DNA of 64,000 nucleotides from Hirschia sp964352025 (GTDB lineage Bacteria > Pseudomonadota > Alphaproteobacteria > Caulobacterales > Hyphomonadaceae), in assembly GCA_964352025.1 (NCBI GenBank), contig CAYGPZ010000003.1:62001-126000 (forward strand). The letters are read 5' to 3'. The notes under the pieces are model-generated. The model did not search any database. It worked only from the letters and a program-made list of their open reading frames with translations, and was not told the DNA's origin. A program made the position numbers and the translations under genes. This document shows, one piece after another, positions 34,316 to 43,048 of the stretch; position 1 is the first letter of the stretch; each line of letters starts with the position of its first letter.

Positions 34316-34519
34316 GGCTCACGCCCTCTAAAAAATTAATTCTGTAAGAAGGGGCGGTTGCTACAGATAAGGAACAAGTTAGTCAAGAGGTTTATGCCAA
34401 AAGTTTAGTCAATTGCATCACTATGATAAGAATAGCCACATTTCAAATGTTTACCTTAGCTGGCAGATGGTGCAAAAAGAATGCGCTAGGGCTTTTTTCT
34501 ATAGGGATGTCTGACGTTT

Positions 34520-36352
34520 ATGGGCGCTCAATCAAATAATGATATTGCAACACGGGTAGAAACCGTCGGCACGCTAATGGGGCGTCGCCTGTTTCAACCT
34601 GCGAGCATTCAGCGTGATTTCAAATGGGAAGCATCTAACTGTGTCGCTTTGTTTGAAGATATATATCGCGTGTTTTCAGCACACTATATGGGTGAGGAAG
34701 ATGAGGAAGAGCTGAGTTTACCCTCTCTTTCAGAAGAAGACCTTCAAGCAGAAGATTTATCCGGTGTTGCACCGCAAATAGATGCCATTATTGAGGGGCC
34801 GCCGAACGCTTATCTATTGGGACCTATGTATCTCGCACCTCCAAAGAATGGCATTAGCGAAGTCTATGATGGTCTGCAGCGTCTCACGAGTTTAACAATT
34901 TTGCTGTCCGTATTACGAGACCGCATTACACAAGTTTCTACCGAGTGGGGCGATTGGCTTCACTCGTTTGTTGAAGATCCACAATGGGGATACCGACTCA
35001 CCTACCCAACAAAGAGTCACAAAGAAACCGGAACAGCGAGATGGTTGGCCGAGCTCGCCCAAAAGCGTGGCGAAAGCATAAAACCGCGCCGCAATTTGGA
35101 ATCAAATACACCTAGAGGACGGGTGACACGGGCAATTCGTGAGTATCGTCGCTTAACGCAGGATATGAGTGCGACTGAGTTAACTTCGTTTGCTGAGTTC
35201 TTGATGACCCGTGTGCGTGTTGTCGCCATTCAGATTTCTGACATGAGATTAGCGCGTCAGGCTTTTGTGACATCAAACCAACGTGGTGTTGCTTTGTCGT
35301 CAGTTGATATCCTCAAAGGTGTTTTGATGGATATTGCGGGTAATGACGAGCGTGCGAGACAAGTGAAAGATACTTGGGACCGCATTGCAACGACACCAGA
35401 CCTTGAGAACTTCATGTCTGCCGTGGACTATATAGAAAGACGTGAACAGCAGGGGCCATCTCATCTTGTTGAGTTTGGAGACTATTTGGCAGAAGCGCGT
35501 CCTGGCTTTGCTATTCTGGAGTGGATGGAACGTCTGGAAGGCTTCTCGGCAGCTTGGCGCCTCATGAAAACTGCATTGTTCGACCCTCAACAAGATCCTT
35601 TTGGTGGTGATTTGTGGCGTCTTGGGCTGCAGAACTGGAATGAATGGAAGCCGCTAGCGCTTCATTTCCTATACGTGTACTCACAGGCTAAGTCTGAGAA
35701 GAACAAGCGAAGAATGGATACGGTCGAAAATCGATTTAATGATTTTCATCGTCGCGCCATGGCAATATCGCTTGCTGGTTTGGGTGCCAAAGCACGTCAC
35801 GCAATTATAAAGCGGGCTATTGAGCAATCTGAAGGTCTGACGGGTGAAGGCAAATCTCGCAATTGTATGTCACTAAAATATGGTGCATTGCGTTTGAAGC
35901 CGACACAAAAAGACAGAGCAATGCGTCAATTATCAACTGGGTTTGATGATTATGAAGCGCGAGCATCTTTCTTAAGGTGGCTCGAAAGCCTGCATTGGAC
36001 GCGCCAAGCTCTGCCAGATTATGTCGCTGGTGGAACCGTTGAACACGTTATGCCAACATCTCCTTCTGCAGATGCAAAGCAGTGGGCAATTGATTTCCCT
36101 GATTCTGATGCGCGCCTCGGATTGTGTAATATGCTGGGTAATTTGATCCTGATTGACCGCGATACAAATAATAAGGCTGGTTCGGGTGATTTTTCCGAGA
36201 AAGTGCAATTCTACAGAGATATGCCAAAGCCGTTTGCTATGTCAGCCGAAGTAGCACAATTGAATAAATGGCGACCTCAGGACATTGTTGCACGGACAGA
36301 GCGGATGCGTGAGTTTGCTGTTGATCAACTTGCTTGGGATAATGACGCGTAA
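34520..36352 (+). CDS. DUF262/DUF1524 (GmrSD-like) protein
   Basis: The N-terminal half is a DUF262 domain with a ParB-like fold: QRDFKW at residues 31-36 and DGLQRLTSL at 117-125, where the usual motif is DGQQR (first Gln replaced by Leu). The C-terminal part is a DUF1524 HNH-type nuclease region: EHVMP at 508-512, then NMLGNLILI and TNNKAGS about 30-45 residues later. This architecture is that of GmrS/GmrD-type modification-dependent restriction proteins and related anti-phage nucleases. Insertions of acidic residues (55-90) are unusual. It stands alone, divergent from rpmH, with no methylase or second restriction gene nearby. An active defence nuclease is likely but not shown. Confidence 0.85.
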   Translation: MGAQSNNDIATRVETVGTLMGRRLFQPASIQRDFKWEASNCVALFEDIYRVFSAHYMGEEDEEELSLPSLSEEDLQAEDLSGVAPQIDAIIEGPPNAYLLGPMYLAPPKNGISEVYDGLQRLTSLTILLSVLRDRITQVSTEWGDWLHSFVEDPQWGYRLTYPTKSHKETGTARWLAELAQKRGESIKPRRNLESNTPRGRVTRAIREYRRLTQDMSATELTSFAEFLMTRVRVVAIQISDMRLARQAFVTSNQRGVALSSVDILKGVLMDIAGNDERARQVKDTWDRIATTPDLENFMSAVDYIERREQQGPSHLVEFGDYLAEARPGFAILEWMERLEGFSAAWRLMKTALFDPQQDPFGGDLWRLGLQNWNEWKPLALHFLYVYSQAKSEKNKRRMDTVENRFNDFHRRAMAISLAGLGAKARHAIIKRAIEQSEGLTGEGKSRNCMSLKYGALRLKPTQKDRAMRQLSTGFDDYEARASFLRWLESLHWTRQALPDYVAGGTVEHVMPTSPSADAKQWAIDFPDSDARLGLCNMLGNLILIDRDTNNKAGSGDFSEKVQFYRDMPKPFAMSAEVAQLNKWRPQDIVARTERMREFAVDQLAWDNDA

Positions 36353-36388
36353 CTCACAAAAACTCCAATTAACCTAACGGTCTGATCA

Positions 36389-36407
36389 CACGCTTGTTAG
36401 AAGCGTG
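36389..36407. other. Hairpin between the DUF262 gene and the DUF547 operon
   Basis: CACGCTT (36389-36395) pairs with AAGCGTG (36401-36407) around GTTAG. It lies 36 bp after the DUF262 stop codon and 75 bp before the next ATG. There is no T-run, so it may be a weak terminator or an operator-like inverted repeat. Confidence 0.35.
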
Positions 36408-36482
36408 AATAGGGTTGTGAGGATATTTTTGCTAAAAAGTCTGCTACTTAAATAGAAATTATTCTTTTAAGGACGACTTACA

Positions 36483-37268
36483 ATGCGCTTTTTAGTACTT
36501 TCATTTTGGACAGTCATTTGTATTTCATTCACTAGTTCAGCAGTGGCTGAGTCACATGGTGCTTGGACGAAAATCCTGAGTGAATACGTTGTGGAAAGTG
36601 AAGACGGTATAAATCGTTTTGACTACGCACGTTTAAAAGAAACGCGTGAAGATGCAGATGCACTCGAGAGCTACATAGATACGCTAAGTGATAGTGATGT
36701 ATTCGAAAATGGTACGCGGGACGAACAGTTTGCCGCTTGGGCCAATTTGTATAACGCTGTCACCGTTAAGCTCATTGTTAATAATTATCCGGTCAAGTCG
36801 ATTAGAAGTTTAGGGCCATTTGGAATACTTGGACCGTGGGATAAAAAGCTGATCGAACGTAACGGTGAAAAACTGACTCTCAACAATGTGGAGCATGATA
36901 TACTTCGCAAGCAATGGAGTGACCCCCGTGTTCATTACGCTGTGAATTGTGCGTCAATTGGGTGCCCGAATTTGCAAAATAAAGCTTGGGAAGCTGAAAC
37001 ATTGGACAGTGATCTCAATGAAGCTGCAAAAGAATTCATAAACCACCCACGTGGTGTCGAGGTCCTTGCTGATGGACGATTGAAAATCTCAAAAATCTAC
37101 AAATGGTTTAGCGAAGATTTTGGAAATTCCGAAGTAGGAACAGTTATGCACTTTATGAAGTATGCATCTCCGGAATTGGCGTCACAGCTAAAAGCCGAAA
37201 CTATGATTAAGTCATCTCAGTATGACTGGTCTCTCAACGAAATAAAAAATAAATCCAGTCAGGAATAA
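36483..37268 (+). CDS. Exported DUF547 protein
   Basis: A signal peptide (about residues 1-22, ending AVA) is followed by the DUF547 domain: FAAWANLYNAVTVKLIVNNYPVKSI, GPWDKKL, LNNVEHDILRKQWSDPRVHYAVNCASIGCPNL, then LDSDLNEAAKEFINHPRGV. The pattern VNCASIGCP with two Cys is invariant in the family, whose biochemical role is unknown. A strong ribosome-binding site (AAGGACG) precedes the ATG. It starts a four-gene run, with only 4 bp to the TVP38-family gene, so co-expression is very likely. Confidence 0.9.
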   Translation: MRFLVLSFWTVICISFTSSAVAESHGAWTKILSEYVVESEDGINRFDYARLKETREDADALESYIDTLSDSDVFENGTRDEQFAAWANLYNAVTVKLIVNNYPVKSIRSLGPFGILGPWDKKLIERNGEKLTLNNVEHDILRKQWSDPRVHYAVNCASIGCPNLQNKAWEAETLDSDLNEAAKEFINHPRGVEVLADGRLKISKIYKWFSEDFGNSEVGTVMHFMKYASPELASQLKAETMIKSSQYDWSLNEIKNKSSQE

Positions 37269-37272
37269 AAAA

Positions 37273-38049
37273 ATGAGCAGTCTAGAGGGTGCTGAAATGT
37301 CGAATTCACAAAAAGCTCCATCCGTTTGGGTGCGATTATGGCCACTCTATCTGATTGCGGCTGTCATTACGGTCGTTATCATGAATGGCTGGCATAAAGT
37401 GCTGTCATTGGAAACCTTGAGAAGCCAGAGAGAGCTACTTACGAGTTTTGTATCTGAGAACTTCTTCATCGCGATCGCGGCTTATCTTTTGATTTATGCA
37501 TGTGCGACTTTGTTTATGGTTCCTGGTGCTTTTTGGATCACTATCGCAGGCGGGTTCCTTTTTGGTCTAACAGGAGGCAGCGTTATGACTGTCTTGGGCG
37601 CAACTTTAGGCGCTTCGGCTTTGTTCTTTGCCGCCAAAACATCACTAGGCACGACATTGCAGGAAAAGGCGGGACCTTTCGTCAAGAAAATGGAAGCTGG
37701 TTTTAAAGAAGATGCACTTTCCTACATGTTTGCATTGCGTTTTTTGCCTGTCGTTCCATTCCCCGTCGCGAATATTGCGCCAGCAATTTTGGGTGCAAAA
37801 TATAGCCAATACGCGATGACGACCATGCTCGGCATTATCCCGGGTGTTGTTGCCTACACTTGGATTGGCGCAGGTCTTGGAGCAACTTTTGATGCAGGTG
37901 AAACGCCAGATCTAGCTGGATTAGCTAAGAATTTAGCGCCTGCCTTTGCTGCCTTGGGAGTGGTTTCACTAATCCCCGTGGCTTGGAAAAAATTTGGTGC
38001 TAAAAAATCGAATTCAAATACAGACAATACAGTGTCAGAGGAAAATTAA
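37273..38049 (+). CDS. TVP38/TMEM64 (DedA-like) membrane protein
   Basis: A 258-residue integral membrane protein with five or six hydrophobic segments. The VTT-domain signature is present: ATLFMVPGAFWITIAGGFLFG followed by ATLGASALFFAAKTSLG, and later FALRFLPVVPFPVANIAPAILG. Members are thought to move lipids or act in membrane homeostasis. In many bacteria a TVP38 gene lies directly before, or is fused to, a MerA-like oxidoreductase gene, exactly as here (5 bp gap). AGGA stands eight bases before the ATG. Confidence 0.9.
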   Translation: MSSLEGAEMSNSQKAPSVWVRLWPLYLIAAVITVVIMNGWHKVLSLETLRSQRELLTSFVSENFFIAIAAYLLIYACATLFMVPGAFWITIAGGFLFGLTGGSVMTVLGATLGASALFFAAKTSLGTTLQEKAGPFVKKMEAGFKEDALSYMFALRFLPVVPFPVANIAPAILGAKYSQYAMTTMLGIIPGVVAYTWIGAGLGATFDAGETPDLAGLAKNLAPAFAALGVVSLIPVAWKKFGAKKSNSNTDNTVSEEN

Positions 38050-38054
38050 GAGCG

Positions 38055-39518
38055 ATGACGAACGAGAAAACAGCTGACACATCTAAGGGTAAAAAGCGCT
38101 TAAAAGCAGACCTAGTGGTCATCGGTGCTGGCGCAGGTGGACTTTCCGCAGCAGCTGGCTGTGCGATGCTTGGCTTAAAAGTTGTGCTCTTTGAAAAAGG
38201 AGAGATGGGCGGAGATTGTCTCAACTATGGATGTGTTCCGTCCAAAGCATTGATTTCAGCGGCACGACATGCACAGGCGTTTCGCGAAGCCGATAAATAC
38301 GGACTTACGCCTGCTGACCCTGGTGTTGATTGGCAGCGTGTGAAAGCGCATGTGAAAGAAGCGATTGCTGCGATTGAGCCCAATGATAGTCAGGAACGTT
38401 TTGAAGGAATGGGTGTAACTGTCATCCGTGAAGCCGCACACTTTGTGAACGAGAATGTTGTTGGTTCTGATACCACATTGGTTGAAGGAAAAAGGGTTGT
38501 TATCGCAACTGGGTCGCGTGCCTTTATTCCTCCCATTGAGGGACTAGAGGGAACAGATTACCTCACGAATGAAACTCTGTTTGATATTGATGAACTGCCC
38601 GAGCATTTGATTGTATTGGGTGGCGGCCCAATCGGAATTGAAATGGCCCAAGCCTTTCGTCGTTTAGGATCAAAGGTAACAGTTGTTGAACGTGCTCAAG
38701 CATTAGAGCGTTCCGATCAGAAACATGCTGAGATAGCATTAGATACACTTGAAGAAGAAGGCGTATCTATTCTCGAGAGAACGACTGTAACTGCTGTTTC
38801 ACAGACTGGCGGCGGTATTCGTGCTGAGACAAAGAATGCTGAAGGTGAAGTATCTTCGGTAACGGGGTCTCATCTGCTTGTCGCGACAGGGCGTGTGCCA
38901 GTTCTCGATAGTCTCGCGCTTGAAGCGGGTGGTGTTGAGTATGACCGCAAAGGTATTACGACGAAGCCAAATCTGAGATCAGTGTCCAATGGCCGTGTCT
39001 GGGCATTGGGTGACGCTGCTGGTCGCGGACAGTTTACTCACCTTGCCGGTTGGCATGCATCTGTATTTGTTCGTAACGCGCTATTTAAATCTTCGGCGAG
39101 GGCTGATTCTCTGCCGACACCAGCGGTGACTTATACATCGCCTGAAGTTGCGCAAATTGGTATGACCGAAGCGGAAGCACGCAAAGAGCACGGCGATAAA
39201 GTTAAAACATCCGAGTTTCATTTCTCAGAGAATGACCGCGCTATTGCCGAAAAAGAAACCAAAGGTGAAGCTAAAATTGTAACGTTGAAAAACGGAACAG
39301 TGTTGGGCGTATCGGTTGTTGGTGAAGGTGCTGGTGATATACTTCAGACTGCGGCTATCGCCATGTCTAATGGACTGAAGATCCGTGCTTTTACGAATTT
39401 TATATCTCCATACCCAACGCGTGCGGAAGTTTTAAAGAGAGCCGCTTCGAAGTGGTATGAGCCATTAGTTTTCGGGAAAAAAGCAAAAGTTATGGTAAAG
39501 TTTTTGCAATCATTCTAG
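38055..39518 (+). CDS. MerA-like FAD-dependent pyridine nucleotide-disulfide oxidoreductase
   Basis: This class I flavin disulfide reductase has an N-terminal FAD-binding motif (VIGAGAGGLSAAAGCAMLG), the redox-active pair in GGDCLNYGCVPSKALI, a central NAD(P)-binding motif (LGGGPIGIEMAQAFRRLG), and a C-terminal dimerisation domain (PAVTYTSPEVAQIGMTEAEA). It lacks both the N-terminal metal-binding domain and the C-terminal Cys pair of true mercuric reductase, and it ends KVMVKFLQSF, so mercury reduction is unlikely. Together with the TVP38 neighbour it fits a widespread but poorly understood pair. The substrate is unknown. Confidence 0.88.
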   Translation: MTNEKTADTSKGKKRLKADLVVIGAGAGGLSAAAGCAMLGLKVVLFEKGEMGGDCLNYGCVPSKALISAARHAQAFREADKYGLTPADPGVDWQRVKAHVKEAIAAIEPNDSQERFEGMGVTVIREAAHFVNENVVGSDTTLVEGKRVVIATGSRAFIPPIEGLEGTDYLTNETLFDIDELPEHLIVLGGGPIGIEMAQAFRRLGSKVTVVERAQALERSDQKHAEIALDTLEEEGVSILERTTVTAVSQTGGGIRAETKNAEGEVSSVTGSHLLVATGRVPVLDSLALEAGGVEYDRKGITTKPNLRSVSNGRVWALGDAAGRGQFTHLAGWHASVFVRNALFKSSARADSLPTPAVTYTSPEVAQIGMTEAEARKEHGDKVKTSEFHFSENDRAIAEKETKGEAKIVTLKNGTVLGVSVVGEGAGDILQTAAIAMSNGLKIRAFTNFISPYPTRAEVLKRAASKWYEPLVFGKKAKVMVKFLQSF

Positions 39519-39555
39519 GAAATTAAGGGTCAACTAAGCAAATAGTCGGGGATTT

Positions 39556-41079
39556 GTGAAAAAAGATTTGAAGCCAGAAGAAGCAGGGGATTTTTCTGAT
39601 GAATCCCAAATTGATCACGCAGCGAAGGGCAGCGTGGTCAAAAGGCTTTTGTCTAAATTTTTTCGTACTGAGAACTTTGAGCTTGGTCTGCCCGGACGGC
39701 TATTAAGCTTGACTATCGTTTTTGTGCTTGTTGCTGAATTCCTGATTTTCCTCCCGTCTGTTTCAAAGTTTCGTACAAATTGGTTGAACGAGAGAGTTCA
39801 GGCTGCGGAAATTGCTGCAATAGCGCTGGAAGTTGCGCCCAATAGCAAACTGTCTGACGGCTTGAGCGAACGTCTTTTAAATGAGACCCAATTGCTCGCC
39901 GTTGCCATGGGCGATGAAGATATGTGGGAATTGGTGTTCAGCCCTAAAATGCCAATAACATCCACGCCGGTGGTCATGGATTTGCGAAAAGAAACAGGTC
40001 TTCAGTCTTTTTTACGGACGATAGGCCATGCAACAGCCAAAGAAGGTCGCATTCTTCGTATTTTATCTAATACTGGCATGGAAAGAAATGGACGTTATCT
40101 GGATATATTTGTTCCGGAGTCAGCTTTGCGTTCAGACCTTCTCGACTATGCGCTAAATATCCTATTCCTTTCTTTGCTCATTTCTGGTGTGACTGGGGCG
40201 CTGATTTCTTGGTCGCTATTTCGATTGGTCGTTAAGCCAATGATGAAGATTACGAGTGCTGTTGCTGCTTTTGGTGAGGCACCCGAAAAGCAGGTTTCGT
40301 TTAAAGCCTCTGGACGGAATGATGAGATTGGAAAAGCTGAAAATGCATTGATTGAAATGCAGGAAACAGTGTCGAACTCTTTCCGTCAAAAGCGTCGCTT
40401 GGCAGAATTGGGTGAAGCCGTAGCAAAGATTAGTCATGACCTAAGAAACTCACTTTCAGTGGCGCGTCTAGCATCTGATAGTCTGAGGCGATCCAACGAT
40501 CCGCGCGTGCAGTCAGCTGCTCCTCGTCTGGAGCGTGCCATTGAACGCGCAATTGGCTTGGCCGAAGAGACATTGCGATATGGGAAAGCTGATGCACCCA
40601 AAGTAAATTTGGCGATGATCAACCTTAGAAACGCTGTTGAAGACGCGATGGTTGAAGGTGTTTCTTCGAACACAGAAATTGATTGGCTAAATGATGTCGA
40701 TGAAGATCTTAGCGTTTATGCAGATGGTGATGTGCTGCATCGCCTGATCGCGAATTTGGTGCGCAATTCTGGTCAGGCCATCACCCAAGAAGAGGGCGGT
40801 GTCGATACTGGTTTGATACGCGTTGCCGCTGAAAGATCGGACGATTGGCTGGAAATAATCGTAGAAGACAATGGGCCGGGTATTCCTGATCATGTGCAGG
40901 AAAATTTGTTTAAGCCATTTTCCGTTTCTGAAAGTCGTGGTGGAACAGGCCTTGGCCTTGCGATAACCAGAGAATTGGCGCAATCAATGGGTGGTAGCGT
41001 TCGCCTGCAAACATCGTCGCCCGAAGGCACAACATTTGTTGTTAAGTTGCAGGCGATTGATCCAACATTAGATAATTGA
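39556..41079 (+). CDS. Orphan membrane sensor histidine kinase
   Basis: Two membrane segments (about residues 47-69 and 197-222) frame a roughly 125-residue periplasmic sensor. A HAMP domain follows, then the phosphoacceptor helix AVAKISHDLRNSLSVARL (His294) and an HATPase domain with the N box NLVRNSGQAI, G1 DNGPGIPDHV and G2 GGTGLGLAI. The start is GTG with GGGGA very close upstream. No response regulator gene lies beside it. It is 37 bp after the oxidoreductase gene, so it may sense envelope or redox stress for this operon; that is inference. Confidence 0.9.
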   Translation: MKKDLKPEEAGDFSDESQIDHAAKGSVVKRLLSKFFRTENFELGLPGRLLSLTIVFVLVAEFLIFLPSVSKFRTNWLNERVQAAEIAAIALEVAPNSKLSDGLSERLLNETQLLAVAMGDEDMWELVFSPKMPITSTPVVMDLRKETGLQSFLRTIGHATAKEGRILRILSNTGMERNGRYLDIFVPESALRSDLLDYALNILFLSLLISGVTGALISWSLFRLVVKPMMKITSAVAAFGEAPEKQVSFKASGRNDEIGKAENALIEMQETVSNSFRQKRRLAELGEAVAKISHDLRNSLSVARLASDSLRRSNDPRVQSAAPRLERAIERAIGLAEETLRYGKADAPKVNLAMINLRNAVEDAMVEGVSSNTEIDWLNDVDEDLSVYADGDVLHRLIANLVRNSGQAITQEEGGVDTGLIRVAAERSDDWLEIIVEDNGPGIPDHVQENLFKPFSVSESRGGTGLGLAITRELAQSMGGSVRLQTSSPEGTTFVVKLQAIDPTLDN

Positions 41080-41087
41080 TTTGATCT

Positions 41088-42932
41088 CTACTCGTCTGAA
41101 TTAGAAACTTCGACAGTCGCGATAACGCCTTCTCTTCGCATGTCGGCTGCGCCTTCATAATGATCTGAACGTGCCACGATTGAGTGGATTCCTGAATTCT
41201 CGCCTTGGCGCTGCTGCACGATATATCCTGCGTCTTCCAGAATTTGTGCCGCGATATCTCCGTTATCCACGCCGACTTCGACTTTTACGTTTTGCCCCCG
41301 TGCAATAATATTGGGAAGGTCAGCGGCTGCTTGCGCACCTAGCTGCCAATCCAATACACCCAAGAGTGATTTTGACGTATAAGCGATAATGGAATTTCCG
41401 CCTGGCGAACCCGTTGCCATGAATAATTCGTCATTAGCATCAAATACTAATGTTGGTGACATTGAAGAACGCGGCCGTTTTTTGGGGGCGGGTGCATTTG
41501 CGACGATTTTACCGTTTATACGCGGCGTACGCGCAAAATCAGTCAGCTCGTTATTTAACACGAAACCGCCTTCAGAGACCCAAATCGCTGACCCAAATGG
41601 GCTCTCGACTGTTGCAGTCATCGAGACAGCATTTCCGTAAATATCTATTACGGAAAGGTGCGTCGTTCCGGGTTTATCATCGCTCGTATCGCGTCCCCAC
41701 ATATCAATGATAGGTGTGCCGTTTAGGACTTCACCAGGGTCACCAGCTGTTGGCTTGTCTGCTGGTGCAAAGCGTTCTTTTGCGCGTGCATCTAGATAGG
41801 TCGGATCAATGAGTTCATTGACAGGAACAGACACAAAGTCTGCATCAGCGACATAATGATCTCGGTCTGCATATGCCAATCTTTGTGCGTCCACAAAAGC
41901 TTTTAAATGGGTATCAGATGGCAATACGTTCGAGCTAGATGACGCCTTGAATTCCAAACCGTCCGTGAAGCGTTCATAAAGGCCCATAATCATCGGTTGC
42001 GTAATCCCGCCAGATGAAGGCGGTGGCGCTGAACATATTTTGTAGCTTTTAAAAGGCCCACATAAAGCTTCGCGCTCTATGGCCTTATATTCTCGAATAT
42101 CTTGCGCGGTTAAAGCGCCGGGTATTTCAACAGATTTCACAGCTGTTTCGATCGCGTCCGCTAATGGACCTTCATAAAACCAATCGGCTCCGTTTGTTGC
42201 GATGTTTTTCATCAGCTCTGCATAGGCGGGATTATCGCGCACAGTCCCAGTCGGGAGGGGTTCGCCTTCAGGATAAAAATAATCGGCGCTGGCTTTTCTA
42301 TCGTCCAGTTGTGTGGCTCCGCGCAGACGTGGATTAGAAAGCATTCCAGTTAGGCGCGGTGAAACTTCAAACCCATTGCTTGCTAAATCTTCTGCATGAG
42401 AGAAAAGTGTATCCCAAGCGGCTATGCCAAAATCTTCGTGCGCTTGGCCATATGTTCGTACAATGCTAGGCACGCCAACGCTGCGACCACTTTGCCAAGA
42501 ATCGACATATCCAAGCGTGTTTCCATCTTCGTCTAAAAACAGGGTCTCATCGATGGAAGAGGGAGCGGTTTCACGTCCATCATACATACGTATAACGCCG
42601 CTTTTGCGGTCATAGACCATCATAAAGCCACCACCGCCTATGCCGGAGCTTTGCGGCTCGACCAGTCCTAGAACGGCATGTGCCGCAATGGCTGCATCAA
42701 CAGCGTGACCACCTTTTTTTAGAACGTCCTCTGCGGCTTTAACAGCGTGAGGGTTTGCAGCTGTCACCATTGCTTTGCCAGCTAATCGCCACTCACTATC
42801 TTTTGTCGATATTTGCGAAGGCGGAGTCGGCGAGGAGGAAGGTTCTGATTTGGATGAAGGATCAGTTCCCAATTGGCATGCAGAAAGGGCGGTCAGTATA
42901 CTAGCTGACAATAAAAAAAGCTTGATACGCAT
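41088..42932 (-). CDS. ggt: Gamma-glutamyltransferase (lipoprotein-type signal)
   Basis: GGT cleaves glutathione and other gamma-glutamyl compounds outside the cytoplasm. It is a self-cleaving N-terminal nucleophile enzyme; the processing site and nucleophile is Thr423 in PGTTHLSVIDIYGNAVSMT. Other landmarks are KKGGHAVDAAIAAHAVLGLVEPQSSGIGGGGFMMVYD near the N-terminus, APPPSSGGITQP, and MSPTLVFDANDELFMATGSPGG near the end. The N-terminus is a lipoprotein-like signal (ALSAC, Cys19). It has 614 residues and ends 8 bp from the stop of the facing kinase gene. Confidence 0.94.
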   Translation of the reverse strand: MRIKLFLLSASILTALSACQLGTDPSSKSEPSSSPTPPSQISTKDSEWRLAGKAMVTAANPHAVKAAEDVLKKGGHAVDAAIAAHAVLGLVEPQSSGIGGGGFMMVYDRKSGVIRMYDGRETAPSSIDETLFLDEDGNTLGYVDSWQSGRSVGVPSIVRTYGQAHEDFGIAAWDTLFSHAEDLASNGFEVSPRLTGMLSNPRLRGATQLDDRKASADYFYPEGEPLPTGTVRDNPAYAELMKNIATNGADWFYEGPLADAIETAVKSVEIPGALTAQDIREYKAIEREALCGPFKSYKICSAPPPSSGGITQPMIMGLYERFTDGLEFKASSSSNVLPSDTHLKAFVDAQRLAYADRDHYVADADFVSVPVNELIDPTYLDARAKERFAPADKPTAGDPGEVLNGTPIIDMWGRDTSDDKPGTTHLSVIDIYGNAVSMTATVESPFGSAIWVSEGGFVLNNELTDFARTPRINGKIVANAPAPKKRPRSSMSPTLVFDANDELFMATGSPGGNSIIAYTSKSLLGVLDWQLGAQAAADLPNIIARGQNVKVEVGVDNGDIAAQILEDAGYIVQQRQGENSGIHSIVARSDHYEGAADMRREGVIATVEVSNSDE

Positions 42933-43048
42933 ATTGGCTGGTTTCCCTTTACAGCATTAGCTTGCACGTTTCTTATGTGAGTCGCATACAGAAACATAAA
43001 TTATGTTCGATCGACATTGTATTTTCTATAGATAATGACAGGCGACCC

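Noticed and set aside
34181..34322. 49-residue upstream extension of rnpA
   Set aside because: It is a different frame of rpmH, whose L34 product is complete and has a good ribosome-binding site. Kept only as a finding because of the Thermus precedent.
38055..39518. Mercuric reductase (merA) and a mercury-resistance operon
   Set aside because: The N-terminal metal-binding domain and C-terminal Cys pair are missing, and no merR, merT or merP is present.
42962..43048. 29-residue N-terminal extension of the S58 peptidase frame
   Set aside because: No ribosome-binding site and no family similarity; the ATG at 43049 has AGGCG upstream and starts the conserved region.
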